This document shows positions 43,301 through 52,131 of a stretch of 64,000 bases of DNA, one piece after another. The notes under the pieces are model-generated. The model was not told where the DNA came from. It did no database searches and was given only the letters and a program-made list of their open reading frames with translations. Each line of letters opens with the position of its first letter. The stretch's first letter is position 1. The stretch lies in assembly GCF_004358345.1 (NCBI RefSeq), contig NZ_CP037952.1, forward strand, positions 4,092,001 to 4,156,000, written 5' to 3'. Source of the stretch: Parashewanella spongiae. Its GTDB lineage: Bacteria; Pseudomonadota; Gammaproteobacteria; Enterobacterales; Shewanellaceae. The position numbers and the translations under genes were made by a program.

Positions 43301-44711
43301 CCTCCTGCAGCTGCGGTAATTCCAGCAACTTAATAAAGCGCATCATGGCCGCTTCGTCGGGCTGCCCGCAACGACTGAACATCGATGACAGGGATTTGAA
43401 CAGCGGCAGGTTTAATCTGCCGCCTTCCTGTAGCTGCGGCAGTTCCAACAGTTCAATAAAGTGCGCCATTTCCACTTCATCAAGCAGACCGCGGCCACTA
43501 AATATCGATGACAGGGATTTGAACAGCGGCAGACTTAATCTTCCGCCCTCCTGCAGCTGCGGTAATTCCAGCAGCTTAATGAAGCGCACAATTTCCACTT
43601 CATCAGGCAAACCGCGGCCATTAAATAACGACGAAAGGGATTTGAACAGCGGCAGGTTTAATCTGTCGTCTTCCTGCAGCTGCGGTAATTTCAGCAGCTT
43701 AATAAAGCGCACCATTTCCACTTCGTCAGGCAGACCGCGGCCATTAAACATCGACGACAGGGGTTTGAATCGCGGCAGGCTCAATGTTCCGCCCTCCTGC
43801 AGTTGCGGTAATTCCAGAAGATCAATAAAACGCCTCATCGCTGTTTCGTCAGGCAGGCCGCAGCCATTAAGTATCGACGACAGAGATTTGAACAGCGACA
43901 GACTTAATTTGCCGCTCCGCTGCAGCTGCGGCAGTTCCAACAACTCAATAAAGCGCGTCGTCGATGCTTCATCAGGCAGGCCGCGGCCGCTATATATTGA
44001 CGACAAGGATTTGAGCCGCGGGAGGCTTAACTTGCCGCCCTCCTGCAGTTGCGGCAGTGTCAGCAACTTATTAAAGCGCGCTATTTCAACTTCGCTTGGT
44101 AGACCACGACCATTAAATATCGACGACAGAGATTTAAGTAACGGAATATTTAATGTGTCGCCCTCTTGCAATTGCAGCCGTTTTAGCAACCTATTAAAGT
44201 TCTTTATCGTCGATACGTCAGGCAAACCGCATTTATGAAAAATTGACGAAAAGGTTTTCATTGGTTGGGTTTTCGCCGCCAAAACAACGTGCTCATCACT
44301 GAAATTAAAGAACTTTTTTATCGTGCGCTCATTAACTATGCTGGTAAAAAAGCCGGTATCTTTTACCTTTGTATCGGCAATGTTTATGAAAAAAAAATTT
44401 AGTTTATTGCTGTACTGAGCTCGTTGCGTTTCGGATTCAACTTCGACTTTTGATAATAATTTTGTGAATGCAGATTTAACTTGAATGCCTCTGCTATTCA
44501 TTGCTAGCTGAAGTTCTTCTGGTAGCTGATAATCCTTCGATACTAAATAACATTTACTCGCCGGAGTTGTGATATGCAATTTTTTAGGAGCAGGGTTGCC
44601 TTTATTATTAGTACTCACTCTCTTACGGTTTGTCTTCTTAGCGTTATTTGAGATCGAGAGGCTGTCACACATGGAACTGGAAGTAGCATTTGAAGTGGAG
44701 GTGAGTGCCAT
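40341..44711 (-). CDS. Large protein with fourteen 41-residue repeats
   Basis: A TTG 81 bases further upstream (44792) would extend the frame, but ATG 44711 has AAAGG 8 bases upstream and a natural Ser/Thr/Asn-rich N-terminus (MALTSTSNATSSSMCDS), so I choose it; 1456 residues. After a Lys-rich stretch, fourteen 41-residue units run from about residue 150 to 730. Their consensus is KSLSSIFxGRGLPDE-(x)6-FIKLLELPQLQEGGRL, each likely two or three helices forming a solenoid; one or two degenerate units follow. The C-terminal ~600 residues are a unique region ending in an acidic, Asp/Glu-rich tail. No known repeat family is certain to me. No signal peptide or membrane segment. Possibly an intracellular or secreted binding protein. 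Confidence 0.8.
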   Translation of the reverse strand: MALTSTSNATSSSMCDSLSISNNAKKTNRKRVSTNNKGNPAPKKLHITTPASKCYLVSKDYQLPEELQLAMNSRGIQVKSAFTKLLSKVEVESETQRAQYSNKLNFFFINIADTKVKDTGFFTSIVNERTIKKFFNFSDEHVVLAAKTQPMKTFSSIFHKCGLPDVSTIKNFNRLLKRLQLQEGDTLNIPLLKSLSSIFNGRGLPSEVEIARFNKLLTLPQLQEGGKLSLPRLKSLSSIYSGRGLPDEASTTRFIELLELPQLQRSGKLSLSLFKSLSSILNGCGLPDETAMRRFIDLLELPQLQEGGTLSLPRFKPLSSMFNGRGLPDEVEMVRFIKLLKLPQLQEDDRLNLPLFKSLSSLFNGRGLPDEVEIVRFIKLLELPQLQEGGRLSLPLFKSLSSIFSGRGLLDEVEMAHFIELLELPQLQEGGRLNLPLFKSLSSMFSRCGQPDEAAMMRFIKLLELPQLQEGGRLSLPLFKSLSSIFSGRGLPDEVEMAHFIKLLELPQLQEGGRLSLPLFKSLSSIFDGRGLPDEKAMVRFLKLLELPQLQEGGRLSLPRLKSLSSIFHGHGLPDAKVMTRFIYLLQLPQLQEAGRLNLPLLKSLSSIFNGCGLPDETAMRRFIELLELPQLQEGGRLNLPLLKSLSSIFDGRGLPDEVALKRFIELLQLPQLQEGGKLNLPVFKSLSSIFHCCGLPNKATMTRFIELLKLPQLQEDGTLNLPLYRLLLVKVMSRPDDADGWFCLLENPALQQNGRIHLISLACVFSIFPLPPKQGEVTHLLSLLSIDGQPDDQLLQLCIQEWKQSSLKAVEKAFSCSPVAKLLTHFCDNDDELTSLKALALAIKGEPEMLMKLRNYCSLSTKKITGLTFPCAIESHQGILSVLGKISFANGQLGLKLFFANAPCPEGNRPMSAKKVSESSRWEGLLSQPLNKTILSSALDLKRQSHESVSHYFRFCRVTRSRPTLEQWDKTLYPVVLKGVEDENVNQVQAYLIAACLLSPTPETKRLINDTNCCGVLCQVFSTANDLYQLSMSLPAKKFYTLCLAGKDYGQYLNTTGKPKVKTMNTLNFGLVTRGLVLPVKHPTTLNAVTFSVSSDSMNTDKGVTLCIDTLAKKTDCPMVLFCYWFSLSFASAPTPYHITQAQMTLLNIDEEVIELPFPQLSQSSPKSITIRNWSADELSLFIDTLSSDFPVEFADSNEQRVVSTYVTRREERLSQKQTSTATINTEVEQESWLNLGIIEKCVQKGLPLNQKVRRNLVYYADSLSTPTVKALVEKYSLADIPSELRERLSSSVQYQNIPLVSWHHDSATTSDTAQEHEPMETSVSQDGEEEAILSLMDGDDFLNTPSVSKDNQPVQLSEFDEEWARSLFVDLPPEANPNPILDKPQLGAEDVEVLLARIEEFTLSELTIMLSKISSDVDSRLVKQLDNAYDIQQKTISLKNVANHEDELSVMDCL
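42530..44260. repeat. Tandem 123-bp repeats (41-residue units)
   Basis: Fourteen in-frame units, spaced exactly 123 bp where I checked (e.g. 43141, 43264). The period equals that of the ankyrin array 4 kb away, although the motifs differ. The opposite strand is open across much of the array by composition only. Confidence 0.9.
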
Positions 44712-44941
44712 GTTTTTTACCTTTTTTAAGGACAGAAAAGTACAGATGTTTTTGAGTTTATATAAAGCCTCCCTCTTAAACTCAAGCCGCAACTAGCCGT
44801 TGGGATTCAAAATGGTAGATGTCATTTAAAATGAGGACAAATGAATTTTTTTTTAGATTTACAATCTGCGACAAGGAGTTAAGGGGACAAAGTAAATAAT
44901 TCTTAAAGCCATGAATAAGGAAAATTTAAGTGTTAAATAAC

Positions 44942-45259
44942 TAGGGTCTGTTGATTTTTCAGGATTAAACTTTGTGCTATTTGAGCATTTATCTGTTCAA
45001 GGCGTGAGCAGTGATGCTTAGCCATCTAGGTGAGCTGGTCACAACACAGAACAGTGAATGCTCAAAAGCATCGAAAAAAGAGAGAGCGTAAATTGGTCGC
45101 TCTTTCTAAATAAAAGGTGCTGCGTTATCGTTTTCTTATTTGGAAACGAAGTAACGACAGTTTTGTATGTCGATAATTACCAAACCTCACAAACTCTGCC
45201 TTGCATAAAATAACCAATTTATTGCTGCAAAAACAATCACGAAAGATCAACAGACCCTA
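44942..45259 (-). repeat. Family A element (inverse orientation)
   Basis: TA-GGGTCTGTTGATTTTTC to GAAAGATCAACAGACCC-TA, without B insert, in the opposite orientation to the copies at 9614, 16025 and 39499. Confidence 0.8.
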
Positions 45260-45353
45260 ATTTATAGCAGGACAACCGCACGAGTGAGTGATATATGCAC
45301 AACTCTATGTTGTAATTTCGTCATTCCCACAAAAGTGGGGATCTAGAGCCTTA

Positions 45354-45701
45354 TACCAATTACAGTAATTAACTTCCCACTCAGCAAGAGCTAAAGGATT
45401 TTAGTACAAGGCGCAAGTTTGAAGTACTATATACCCTAACGGCCGCCATACAAAGCTGGCGTTCAACGCACTTCGTGCTTTTGTCGGGATAATTCAAAAA
45501 CTTGTAACCTAGTAATGGAATCCTTTAGCCTTGCTCTTCGGGAGCTTGTATGTGTTCAAATTACTACGCAAAATTGTCTCAACGTAGCAGTGTGATAACG
45601 ACAGTTTTGTATGTCGGTAATAGCTATGTCTTCACCAATTTCACTTGTACTTTGAACACATACATAGCTCTGAGCTGGGAATTTAATTACTGTAATTGGT
45701 A
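45354..45701. repeat. Family C palindromic repeat (copy 6, complete)
   Basis: Complete ends TACCAATTACAGTAATTAA and TTAATTACTGTAATTGGTA, with internal modules GGCGTTCAACGCACTTCGTG and a GTCGTTATC-type hairpin. The best full-length reference for the family. Confidence 0.8.
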
Positions 45702-45825
45702 TTATATTTGAATAGCCAAAGTCAGTGTATTCACGAGAATGACGGTCTATAAAGCCTACGGTTTTTGCTAGAAAAACAATCATGAGTTTACCCTGCTTCA
45801 GTCACCAGCCGATATCAACTGATTT

Positions 45826-47397
45826 TTAACCTTTTTCAGGTTGCTCAGATAAGTATTTAAGAAAAAACAACGCGAGTATAAATGCTCCAGAACACATTAA
45901 AAATCCGGCCATCACAGATTCACTAAAGCCCATCACTAAATATCCTAAAAAGCTGATCCCAGCTGCAACTAACGCATAAGGCAATTGAGTCGTAACATGA
46001 TCAATATGATGGCAACTTGCTCCAGTCGAAGACAAAATAGTTGTATCCGAGATTGGCGAACAATGATCGCCAAATACTGCTCCGGATAACACGGCTGCTA
46101 GCATAGGCAGCATCATAGCGCTATGGCTTCCCATTGCCATATCAGCAGCAATGGGCAACATAATGCCGAAGGTTCCCCAACTTGTTCCTGTTGAAAAAGC
46201 AGTAAGACCAGCGAGAAGAAACACAACAGCAGGTAATAACGCGAAGGGAATATTACCTGTAGCTAGACTCGCCATATATTTTCCTGTTTCTAGCTCACCA
46301 ATAACAGCGGCGATAGTCCAAGCGAACAATAAAATATAAACAGCTGGCATCATTGAACGAGCACCACGTGACATTGCATATACCGTTTGTTTAATTGGTA
46401 AGCCTTGGCGCCAATTAAGAAATAAAGTAACCACAAGGCCAATCAGTGCGCCCATCACCAGTGATAATCCAACATCCGTGTTCTCAAACGCTTTAATTAA
46501 ACTAAAGGGTATATCCTCAGCCATCAGTGCTTGCATACCAGTAACAATCATAAAGGCAATTGTTGCAACGACAAGGGTGGCTATAGGTAAAAACAGTCCT
46601 AGAACGCTACCGTTCTTATCTTCTTCAAGCACTGTAATGCTGCCCGGTGGCACACCTTTAGATTCATCGTATAAGTCGCCACGTTGAGCATTATTTTCAT
46701 GACGACGCATCGGACCAACGTCTAGCCCATAAAAAGAGACAAACAACAATAATAACAATGAAAATATCGCATAAAAATTCATCGGGATCATTTCAACAAA
46801 TGTGCCAAAATAGCTTGTTTTAGCCATACCGTGAGTTGTTAAAATGCCCCCAATTAGCGCAATAATGTATGCCCCCCAACTTGAAACTGGTGAAATCACA
46901 CAAACAGGTGCAGCCGTCGAGTCAAGTAAATACGCCAGCTTTGCTCTTGATATATAATATCGATCAGTCAATGGGCGAGCGACTGAACCGACAACTAAGC
47001 TATTAAAATAATCATCAATAAAAATTACCATACCAAGCAACATGGTCATCAACTTGGCATCTCGTTTATTCCGTACCCGCTCTTTTGCCCATTTAGCAAA
47101 AGCTTGGGCGCTTCCGCTCACAGTTATTAACGCCGTGATCATTCCAAGCAAAACAATGAAGAGTAAAATATTTAAATTCCATGTATTTATCGCTCCATTA
47201 TTCCAAAATAAGGCTTTGATCACACCGAGCAGATATTGGCCTGCTTGCGCAATAGAAAAGTTCGTTAACAACAAACTTCCTATCAGGATACCTGCTCCTA
47301 AAGAAAGTAGTACCCGTCGGGTAACAATCGCAAGAATAATTGCTAATACGGGAGGAATGACAGATAAAGCTGAATCGGAGTAAGAAAAAACATTCAT
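45826..47397 (-). CDS. NhaC-type Na+/H+ antiporter
   Basis: 523 residues with about twelve hydrophobic segments, in the range of the NhaC family. Family-type signatures: FIDDYFNSLVVGSVARPLTDR, DSTAAPVCVISPVSSWGAYI, STGTSWGTFGIMLPIA and GDHCSPISDTTILSSTGA. It is an inner-membrane antiporter exchanging Na+ (or possibly an organic substrate with H+) and fits a marine bacterium. ATG start. Upstream, about 45 bases from the start, lies a bare palindrome made of two fused C-repeat ends. Single gene. Confidence 0.9.
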   Translation of the reverse strand: MNVFSYSDSALSVIPPVLAIILAIVTRRVLLSLGAGILIGSLLLTNFSIAQAGQYLLGVIKALFWNNGAINTWNLNILLFIVLLGMITALITVSGSAQAFAKWAKERVRNKRDAKLMTMLLGMVIFIDDYFNSLVVGSVARPLTDRYYISRAKLAYLLDSTAAPVCVISPVSSWGAYIIALIGGILTTHGMAKTSYFGTFVEMIPMNFYAIFSLLLLLFVSFYGLDVGPMRRHENNAQRGDLYDESKGVPPGSITVLEEDKNGSVLGLFLPIATLVVATIAFMIVTGMQALMAEDIPFSLIKAFENTDVGLSLVMGALIGLVVTLFLNWRQGLPIKQTVYAMSRGARSMMPAVYILLFAWTIAAVIGELETGKYMASLATGNIPFALLPAVVFLLAGLTAFSTGTSWGTFGIMLPIAADMAMGSHSAMMLPMLAAVLSGAVFGDHCSPISDTTILSSTGASCHHIDHVTTQLPYALVAAGISFLGYLVMGFSESVMAGFLMCSGAFILALFFLKYLSEQPEKG

Positions 47398-47442
47398 TAT
47401 GGACAGTCTTTAGTTCACTAGTAATTTAAATAATGTACTTAC

Positions 47443-47461
47443 ACCAATTACTGTAATTGGT
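47443..47461. repeat. Bare C-family terminal palindrome
   Basis: ACCAATTAC-T-GTAATTGGT: two C ends joined directly with no interior. It lies in the promoter region of the antiporter gene. Confidence 0.6.
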
Positions 47462-47612
47462 ATTATTTCACCAAGTTCAGTGACAACCGAAGATTACTCG
47501 ATTGTCATCACTATTCCTACTTAATAAAGATTAATTATTTACAATGAGTGATGTTTTAATAAAGTAGAGTAGGCTACTGGCTTCGCTATCGCTTATCCAG
47601 CAGCCCCTCTTC

Positions 47613-47646
47613 GATTCCGTGCATGAGGTTTTCCCTCACACGGCTC
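47613..47646 (-). ncRNA. Group II intron domain V (copy 2)
   Basis: A 34-nt hairpin with AGC triad and AAAA loop, identical to the other two copies. The AGC triad argues against a typical subgroup IIC intron, which usually has CGC. Confidence 0.85.
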
Positions 47647-47683
47647 TGTTGTTACACTTCTCTCAGCCCCTTCACTTTGCTTA

Positions 47684-48964
47684 TCATCTTGTCGTGGGTA
47701 AATACTCAAGACCAGCTTGGCGTAATTTTTCGTAAGCACCTCGTGATAGATACTTGCTTCGACGTTGACTTAAGCGACGATGCCAGCGATAGAACCGGTT
47801 TACTACAAATCCATTTATTCTGAAAAATACACCTCTGGGATAACCTATCCCACCAAAATAGTGTTTCCATCCCCTCAGAACTTGATTAACCTTATTTATC
47901 AGTACGCCAAGTGTATTTGAGGTTCGGTGTTTCACTATGTCTCTGAGTTTATTTTTCAGCTTTGTTTGGCTCTTCTTAGACGCCTGTATCTTGATGTAAC
48001 TGGTGCCTTTGATGAGGCCTGTGATCCGTTGAAAGTTAAAACCGAGGAAATCAAACTCATTCATCAGCTTTCCCATATCCACACAGTGGGTTTTACTTTG
48101 ATTTAGCTTCAGACCTTCATCACTTAATTGCTGTGTTATCCAGTCCAGTTGCTCTTGTGTGTAGGTTTGCTTATGAAGTACAACAAAATCATCTGCATAG
48201 GTAACGATTTTACACGGTGTTTTTTCGTGTATTTTCAAACAGAAATCGTTGAGATAGATGTTAGCCAGTAGTGGAGAGATAACTCCACCTTGCGGAGTGC
48301 CACATCGGCTTGCTTCTATTCGCCATTTCCCGTTGACCGTCTCTATGCTGATGGGCGCTTTGATAAAGCTTTTCAGTAAACTCAGAAAGCTGCTGTCGCT
48401 TATTCGCCTTTCTACTTTTGCCATCAACTTAGCGTGCGGGATGGTATCGAAATAGGCGCTCAAGTCAGCATCGAGTACGTGCTGGTAGCCTTGTTTTAGG
48501 CTCATTTCAATGACTTTTACCGCTTGCTGGGCGCTTCGACATGGACGATAACCATAACTGTGTTCATGTAAATGAGGTTCGTAGACGGGTTGCATCACTA
48601 TTGTCATCGCCATTTGCACAATTCTGTCACTGATTATCGGGATCCCAAGTTTCCGCGTTTTGCCGTTGTCTTTGAGTATTTCTACTCGTTTGACTGGGCT
48701 AGGTCGATAGTTTTTCTGTTGTAATTGAGTTTGAATTTCTTTTAACAGCGCAACGACTTTCTTTTGCTGCTCTAGATAACTGAATGTGATGCCATCAATT
48801 CCTGCTCCGCCTTTATTGGCTTTGCATCGTCGATAGGCTTCTTCGAGTATATCTAGGCGACTGAGTTTATCGTACAAGCTGTAAAATCGTAGCTCCGAGT
48901 TAAGCTTGGAGCGTAAGTAAAGTTTTCGCTGTAATATTCTGATATTTACTGGAGTGTTAGCCAT
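47684..48964 (-). CDS. ltrA: Group II intron reverse transcriptase/maturase
   Basis: 426 residues, intact. RT fingers and palm with GAGIDGITF, YGYRPCRSAQQAV, DLSAYFDTIPH (first catalytic Asp), GTPQGGVISPLLANIYL and YADD (CKIVTYADDFVVLHKQ); then the thumb/maturase domain (GWKHYFGGIGYPRG). No HNH endonuclease domain follows, so retrohoming probably uses nascent DNA strands at replication forks. It makes cDNA of the intron and helps it splice. ATG start; GAGGTG upstream. Confidence 0.95.
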   Translation of the reverse strand: MANTPVNIRILQRKLYLRSKLNSELRFYSLYDKLSRLDILEEAYRRCKANKGGAGIDGITFSYLEQQKKVVALLKEIQTQLQQKNYRPSPVKRVEILKDNGKTRKLGIPIISDRIVQMAMTIVMQPVYEPHLHEHSYGYRPCRSAQQAVKVIEMSLKQGYQHVLDADLSAYFDTIPHAKLMAKVERRISDSSFLSLLKSFIKAPISIETVNGKWRIEASRCGTPQGGVISPLLANIYLNDFCLKIHEKTPCKIVTYADDFVVLHKQTYTQEQLDWITQQLSDEGLKLNQSKTHCVDMGKLMNEFDFLGFNFQRITGLIKGTSYIKIQASKKSQTKLKNKLRDIVKHRTSNTLGVLINKVNQVLRGWKHYFGGIGYPRGVFFRINGFVVNRFYRWHRRLSQRRSKYLSRGAYEKLRQAGLEYLPTTR

Positions 48965-49574
48965 ATGGCAATTTCACCTCAAAAGTTACGTTAAAAAACG
49001 GGTGTAACACTGAGCCCCTTCCCTGATGTGAAGTTATGTTGTCTTCACGGTTAACGGTACTATGGGCTCATCCGACTGCCTGAGCGCCCTATCTGAAATT
49101 TCGGTTTACCTTATATTCGGATAGTGCAAGTCACTACCTTCCAACACTCAGGCTCTCCCACGTTCACTTTATTTCCTTCAATACATGCCACTTCATATTA
49201 CGCCGGAAGATCAAACAGATGCATTTACCAGTTGCTTCTCTGTTTGTGTCAGGGTTCGTCAACTAGGAAAGACTCCCCATCTTCATTTTTTGATTTACGA
49301 CGCTTAACTGAATTCGCTTGATGCTGCGGCCTACATTGCATCTCAACCTTTATTCAAGGCCTTTGTCACAGGGCTTCATGTCATAGCGGTTACCCATTAT
49401 GCATGCCCGTCAGATTTCGGGATGAACTGGTAATTATCCCGTCAGGTACGTTTCAACCTGATGGACTTATTATAAATAATAACGTTGCTGTCTCTGGTTT
49501 ATGGCCATGTAATCGCTTGGCTGCGCATACGTTGAGACAAATCCCGCAACAGAATAAAGCGCTTCGTGGCGCTC

Positions 49575-49807
49575 CCTAGAAACATCAGTTGACTGCATTA
49601 TCAAGCGTAGAAAAAATGGCTGATATTAAGACGTAGCTTGCAGCAAGTAGTTATTCTACTTGCAAAAGTTACAACGCAGATAGCAGCCATTTTAGCAAGC
49701 TTGTGACCGTAGAGCATTTCACTCATTGGGTGAAAAACATGATAATAAAATCATCCAATTGCTCAAACAGTTACTCATATACTCAGCGTTCAACTCATGT
49801 TTTTAGG
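49575..49807. repeat. Family B hairpin repeat (copy 6), 5' exon of intron copy 2
   Basis: Ends CCTAGAAACATCAGTTGA and TTCAACTCATGTTTTTAGG; the intron abuts its left edge. Confidence 0.75.
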
Positions 49808-49819
49808 ATAAAGGCTGCA

Positions 49820-49862
49820 ATAAAAACACAAACGGCCCCGGAATTTCCATTCCAGAGCCGTT
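49820..49862 (-). terminator. Rho-independent terminator of etfBA
   Basis: On the minus strand, AACGGCTCTGGAAT-GGAA-ATTCCGGGGCCGTT followed by TGTGTTTTT, located 36 bases after the etfA stop. Strong stem. Confidence 0.85.
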
Positions 49863-49897
49863 AAGCGTGACATGAGTCACTAAAAGTTATCAGTAAA

Positions 49898-50821
49898 CTA
49901 TAGGCTTTCAATAAGCTCAGGAAGCACTTTAAACAAATCAGCTTCTAAGCCATAATCTGCGACTTGAAAAATAGGCGCTTCTGGATCTTTGTTAATTGCC
50001 ACAATGATTTTAGAATCCTTCATACCCGCTAGGTGCTGAATAGCTCCTGAGATACCAACAGCAATATAGAGATCTGGCGCAACAATTTTGCCTGTCTGAC
50101 CAACCTGCATATCATTAGGTACAAAACCAGCATCCACAGCGGCACGAGATGCACCAACCGCTGCCCCTAATTTATCCGCAAGTTGTTCGAGCATTACGAA
50201 GTTCTCGCCATTACCCATACCGCGTCCACCTGAAACAATTACACCCGCACTAGCGAGTTCAGGACGTTCAGATACGGTCAATTCTTGTGAAACAAACTCT
50301 GTGGTCGCAGCTGTCGAGTATGACAAGGTCATTAACTCTGCGCTACCATCGTTAGCAACCGCATCAAATGCACTGCCGCGAACCGTCATTACTTTCTTGT
50401 CATCATGACTTTGAACTGTAGCTAACGCATTACCTGCATACACTGGACGAACAAAAGTATCACTGGAAATAACCTCAACGACTTCAGATAACTGTGCAAC
50501 ATCTAACAAGGCAGCGACTCGTGGTAATACATCTTTTCCTGTTGTCGACGCAGCAGCTAATATGTACTCATAATCTGCTGCGATATCTACTAGCACGTTT
50601 GAGAGATTTTCAGCAAGTTGGGCTTGGTACTCAGCGGAGTCAACAAATAACACTTTAGTAACGCCTGAAAGCGTTTGCGCTGTACTGGCTACTTTGTCAC
50701 ACTGATGTCCGATAACTAATACATGAGTTTCACCGCCAATAGCTTTTGCTGCTGCAACGGTTTTAGCTGTTTCTGCTTTTAAGGTGTCGTTATCGTGTTC
50801 TGCTAATACTAAAATTGCCAT
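49898..50821 (-). CDS. etfA: Electron transfer flavoprotein alpha subunit
   Basis: 307 residues, usual length. N-terminal ETF domain; C-terminal FAD-binding domain with GRGMGNGENF, ASRAAVDAGFVPNDMQVGQTG (family signature) and YIAVGISGAIQHLAGM. The heterodimer with EtfB accepts electrons from acyl-CoA dehydrogenases and passes them to ETF-quinone oxidoreductase. It starts directly after the etfB stop codon, so the two are translationally coupled. Confidence 0.98.
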   Translation of the reverse strand: MAILVLAEHDNDTLKAETAKTVAAAKAIGGETHVLVIGHQCDKVASTAQTLSGVTKVLFVDSAEYQAQLAENLSNVLVDIAADYEYILAAASTTGKDVLPRVAALLDVAQLSEVVEVISSDTFVRPVYAGNALATVQSHDDKKVMTVRGSAFDAVANDGSAELMTLSYSTAATTEFVSQELTVSERPELASAGVIVSGGRGMGNGENFVMLEQLADKLGAAVGASRAAVDAGFVPNDMQVGQTGKIVAPDLYIAVGISGAIQHLAGMKDSKIIVAINKDPEAPIFQVADYGLEADLFKVLPELIESL

Positions 50822-51571
50822 TTAGATCACCTTCGCTTCGTTTTGTAGTTTTTGCACTAGCTCTTCAACTGAAGACACCATAACACCAGCTTGACGTGCA
50901 GCAGGAGCATTCACTTTCAATACGGTTTGATGCTGTTTAAGAGTGACGCCTAAGTCATCAAGAGTAACAACCTCCAAAGGCTTACGTTTTGACTTCATGA
51001 TATCTGGCAACTTCGCGTAACGTGGCTCATTTAAACGCAGATCTGAAGTCACTACAGCTGGCATTGGCATCGACAAAGTTTGTAAACCACCGTCAACTTC
51101 ACGAGTCACTGTAACCTTGTCACCCTCAACTTTCACTTCAGATGCGAATGTTGCCTGAGGCATACCTGTCAATGCTGCCAACATTTGACCAGTTTGGTTA
51201 TTGTCTCCATCAATAGATTGTTTACCCATTATGACCAAACCAGCTTGCTCTTTGTCTTGCAGTGCTTTCAATATCTTAGCTAACGATAAAGGCACAAGCT
51301 CTTCGTTTGCCTCTACTTGAATACCGCGATCTGCACCTAACGCCATTGCTGTTCGGATCTGCTCCTGAACAACTTTAGGGCCAATACTAACGACAACAAC
51401 TTCTGTGGCCACTCCAGCTTCTTTTAAACGTACAGCTTCTTCTACTGCAATTTCACAAAATGGGTTTATCGCCATTTTTAAGTTTGCAGTGTCTACTTTT
51501 GTATTGTCAGCGTTGACCCTGACTTTGACATTGGCATCAACGACGCGTTTGACTGGTACCAAGACTTTCAT
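50822..51571 (-). CDS. etfB: Electron transfer flavoprotein beta subunit
   Basis: 249 residues. Signatures: VLVPVKRVVDANVKVRV at the N-terminus, INPFCEIAVEEAVRLKE and the AMP-binding/docking region GKQSIDGDNNQTGQMLA. It pairs with EtfA in fatty-acid oxidation electron transfer. ATG start with AAGGAAG upstream. First gene of the etfBA pair; D and C repeats lie in the region upstream. Confidence 0.98.
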   Translation of the reverse strand: MKVLVPVKRVVDANVKVRVNADNTKVDTANLKMAINPFCEIAVEEAVRLKEAGVATEVVVVSIGPKVVQEQIRTAMALGADRGIQVEANEELVPLSLAKILKALQDKEQAGLVIMGKQSIDGDNNQTGQMLAALTGMPQATFASEVKVEGDKVTVTREVDGGLQTLSMPMPAVVTSDLRLNEPRYAKLPDIMKSKRKPLEVVTLDDLGVTLKQHQTVLKVNAPAARQAGVMVSSVEELVQKLQNEAKVI

Positions 51572-51708
51572 AGGGCTTCCTTTTAAGGCTTGTGTTGTTC
51601 AAATTGCTCACTTGGCAGGAGTGCCAATGGCAGATAGCGAACACTTTAATCCTTGTTGACGTTTACGTCAACTAGCACCTTTTGATAATTACCTTGTTCA
51701 GACCAGTA

Positions 51709-51800
51709 AGGGATTAGCGATTTAGAAAGTACCAACCTTTGTCATGCCAGCGAAGGCTGGTATCCAGTGACTTTTATAGAAAAAAGCAAAGGCACTAGAC
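51709..51800. repeat. Family D repeat (copy 4)
   Basis: GGGATTAGCGATTTAGAAAG, the CCAGCGAAGGCTGG hairpin, and the AAAAGCAAAGGCACTAGAC end, running directly into a truncated C element. Confidence 0.65.
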
Positions 51801-52063
51801 CGACATACAAAACTGTCGTTATTACATTGCTACGTTGAGACAATTTTGCGTAGTAATTTGGACACATACAAGCTCCCGAAGTGCAAGGTTAAAGGATTCC
51901 ATTACTAGGTTACAAGTTTTTGAATTATCCCGACAAAAGCACGAAGTGCGTTGAACGCCAGCTTTGTATGGCGGCCGTTAGGGTATATAGTACTTCAAAC
52001 TTGCGCCTTGTACTGAAATCCTTTAGCTCTTGCTGAGTGGGAAGTTAATTACTGTAATTGGTA
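51801..52063. repeat. Family C repeat, truncated at the left (copy 7)
   Basis: Begins inside the element at CCGACATACAAAACTGTCG; the right end TTAATTACTGTAATTGGTA is complete. Confidence 0.7.
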
Positions 52064-52131
52064 TAAGAACTCATCGGTATCCTTTCTTCCGCAACTTTCC
52101 TAAAGTTTAGCTCTAAACACACAAGCGAAAA

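Larger units (their letters stand above)
47564..49574 (-). mobile_element. Group II intron, copy 2 (complete)
   Basis: 2011 bp. On the minus strand it runs from GAGCGCCACGAAGCGC (5' end, 49574) to CAGTAGCCTACTCTAC (3' end, 47564). Ribozyme domains I-III precede the maturase, which lies in domain IV; domain V is at 47613-47646 and domain VI follows. 5' exon: edge of a B hairpin (49575-49807). 3' exon starts TTTATTAAAAC. All expected parts are present, so it is the likeliest active copy in the window. Confidence 0.88.

Noticed and set aside
43150-44238. 362-codon plus-strand frame rich in SSGRPRPLNIDD repeats
   Set aside because: A shadow of the 41-residue repeat array on the minus strand; no unique domain and no ribosome site.
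44712-44792. N-terminal extension of the 41-residue-repeat protein from TTG 44792
   Set aside because: The extension adds an atypical basic segment; ATG 44711 has a better ribosome site.
47623-47823. 66-codon plus-strand frame repeated in all intron copies (16348, 47623, 57089)
   Set aside because: Lies opposite domain V and the end of the maturase gene; conserved only because the introns are copies.
49124-49321. 65-codon plus-strand frame in all intron copies (19146, 49124, 58583)
   Set aside because: Overlaps the ribozyme part of the intron on the opposite strand; RNA structure explains its conservation.
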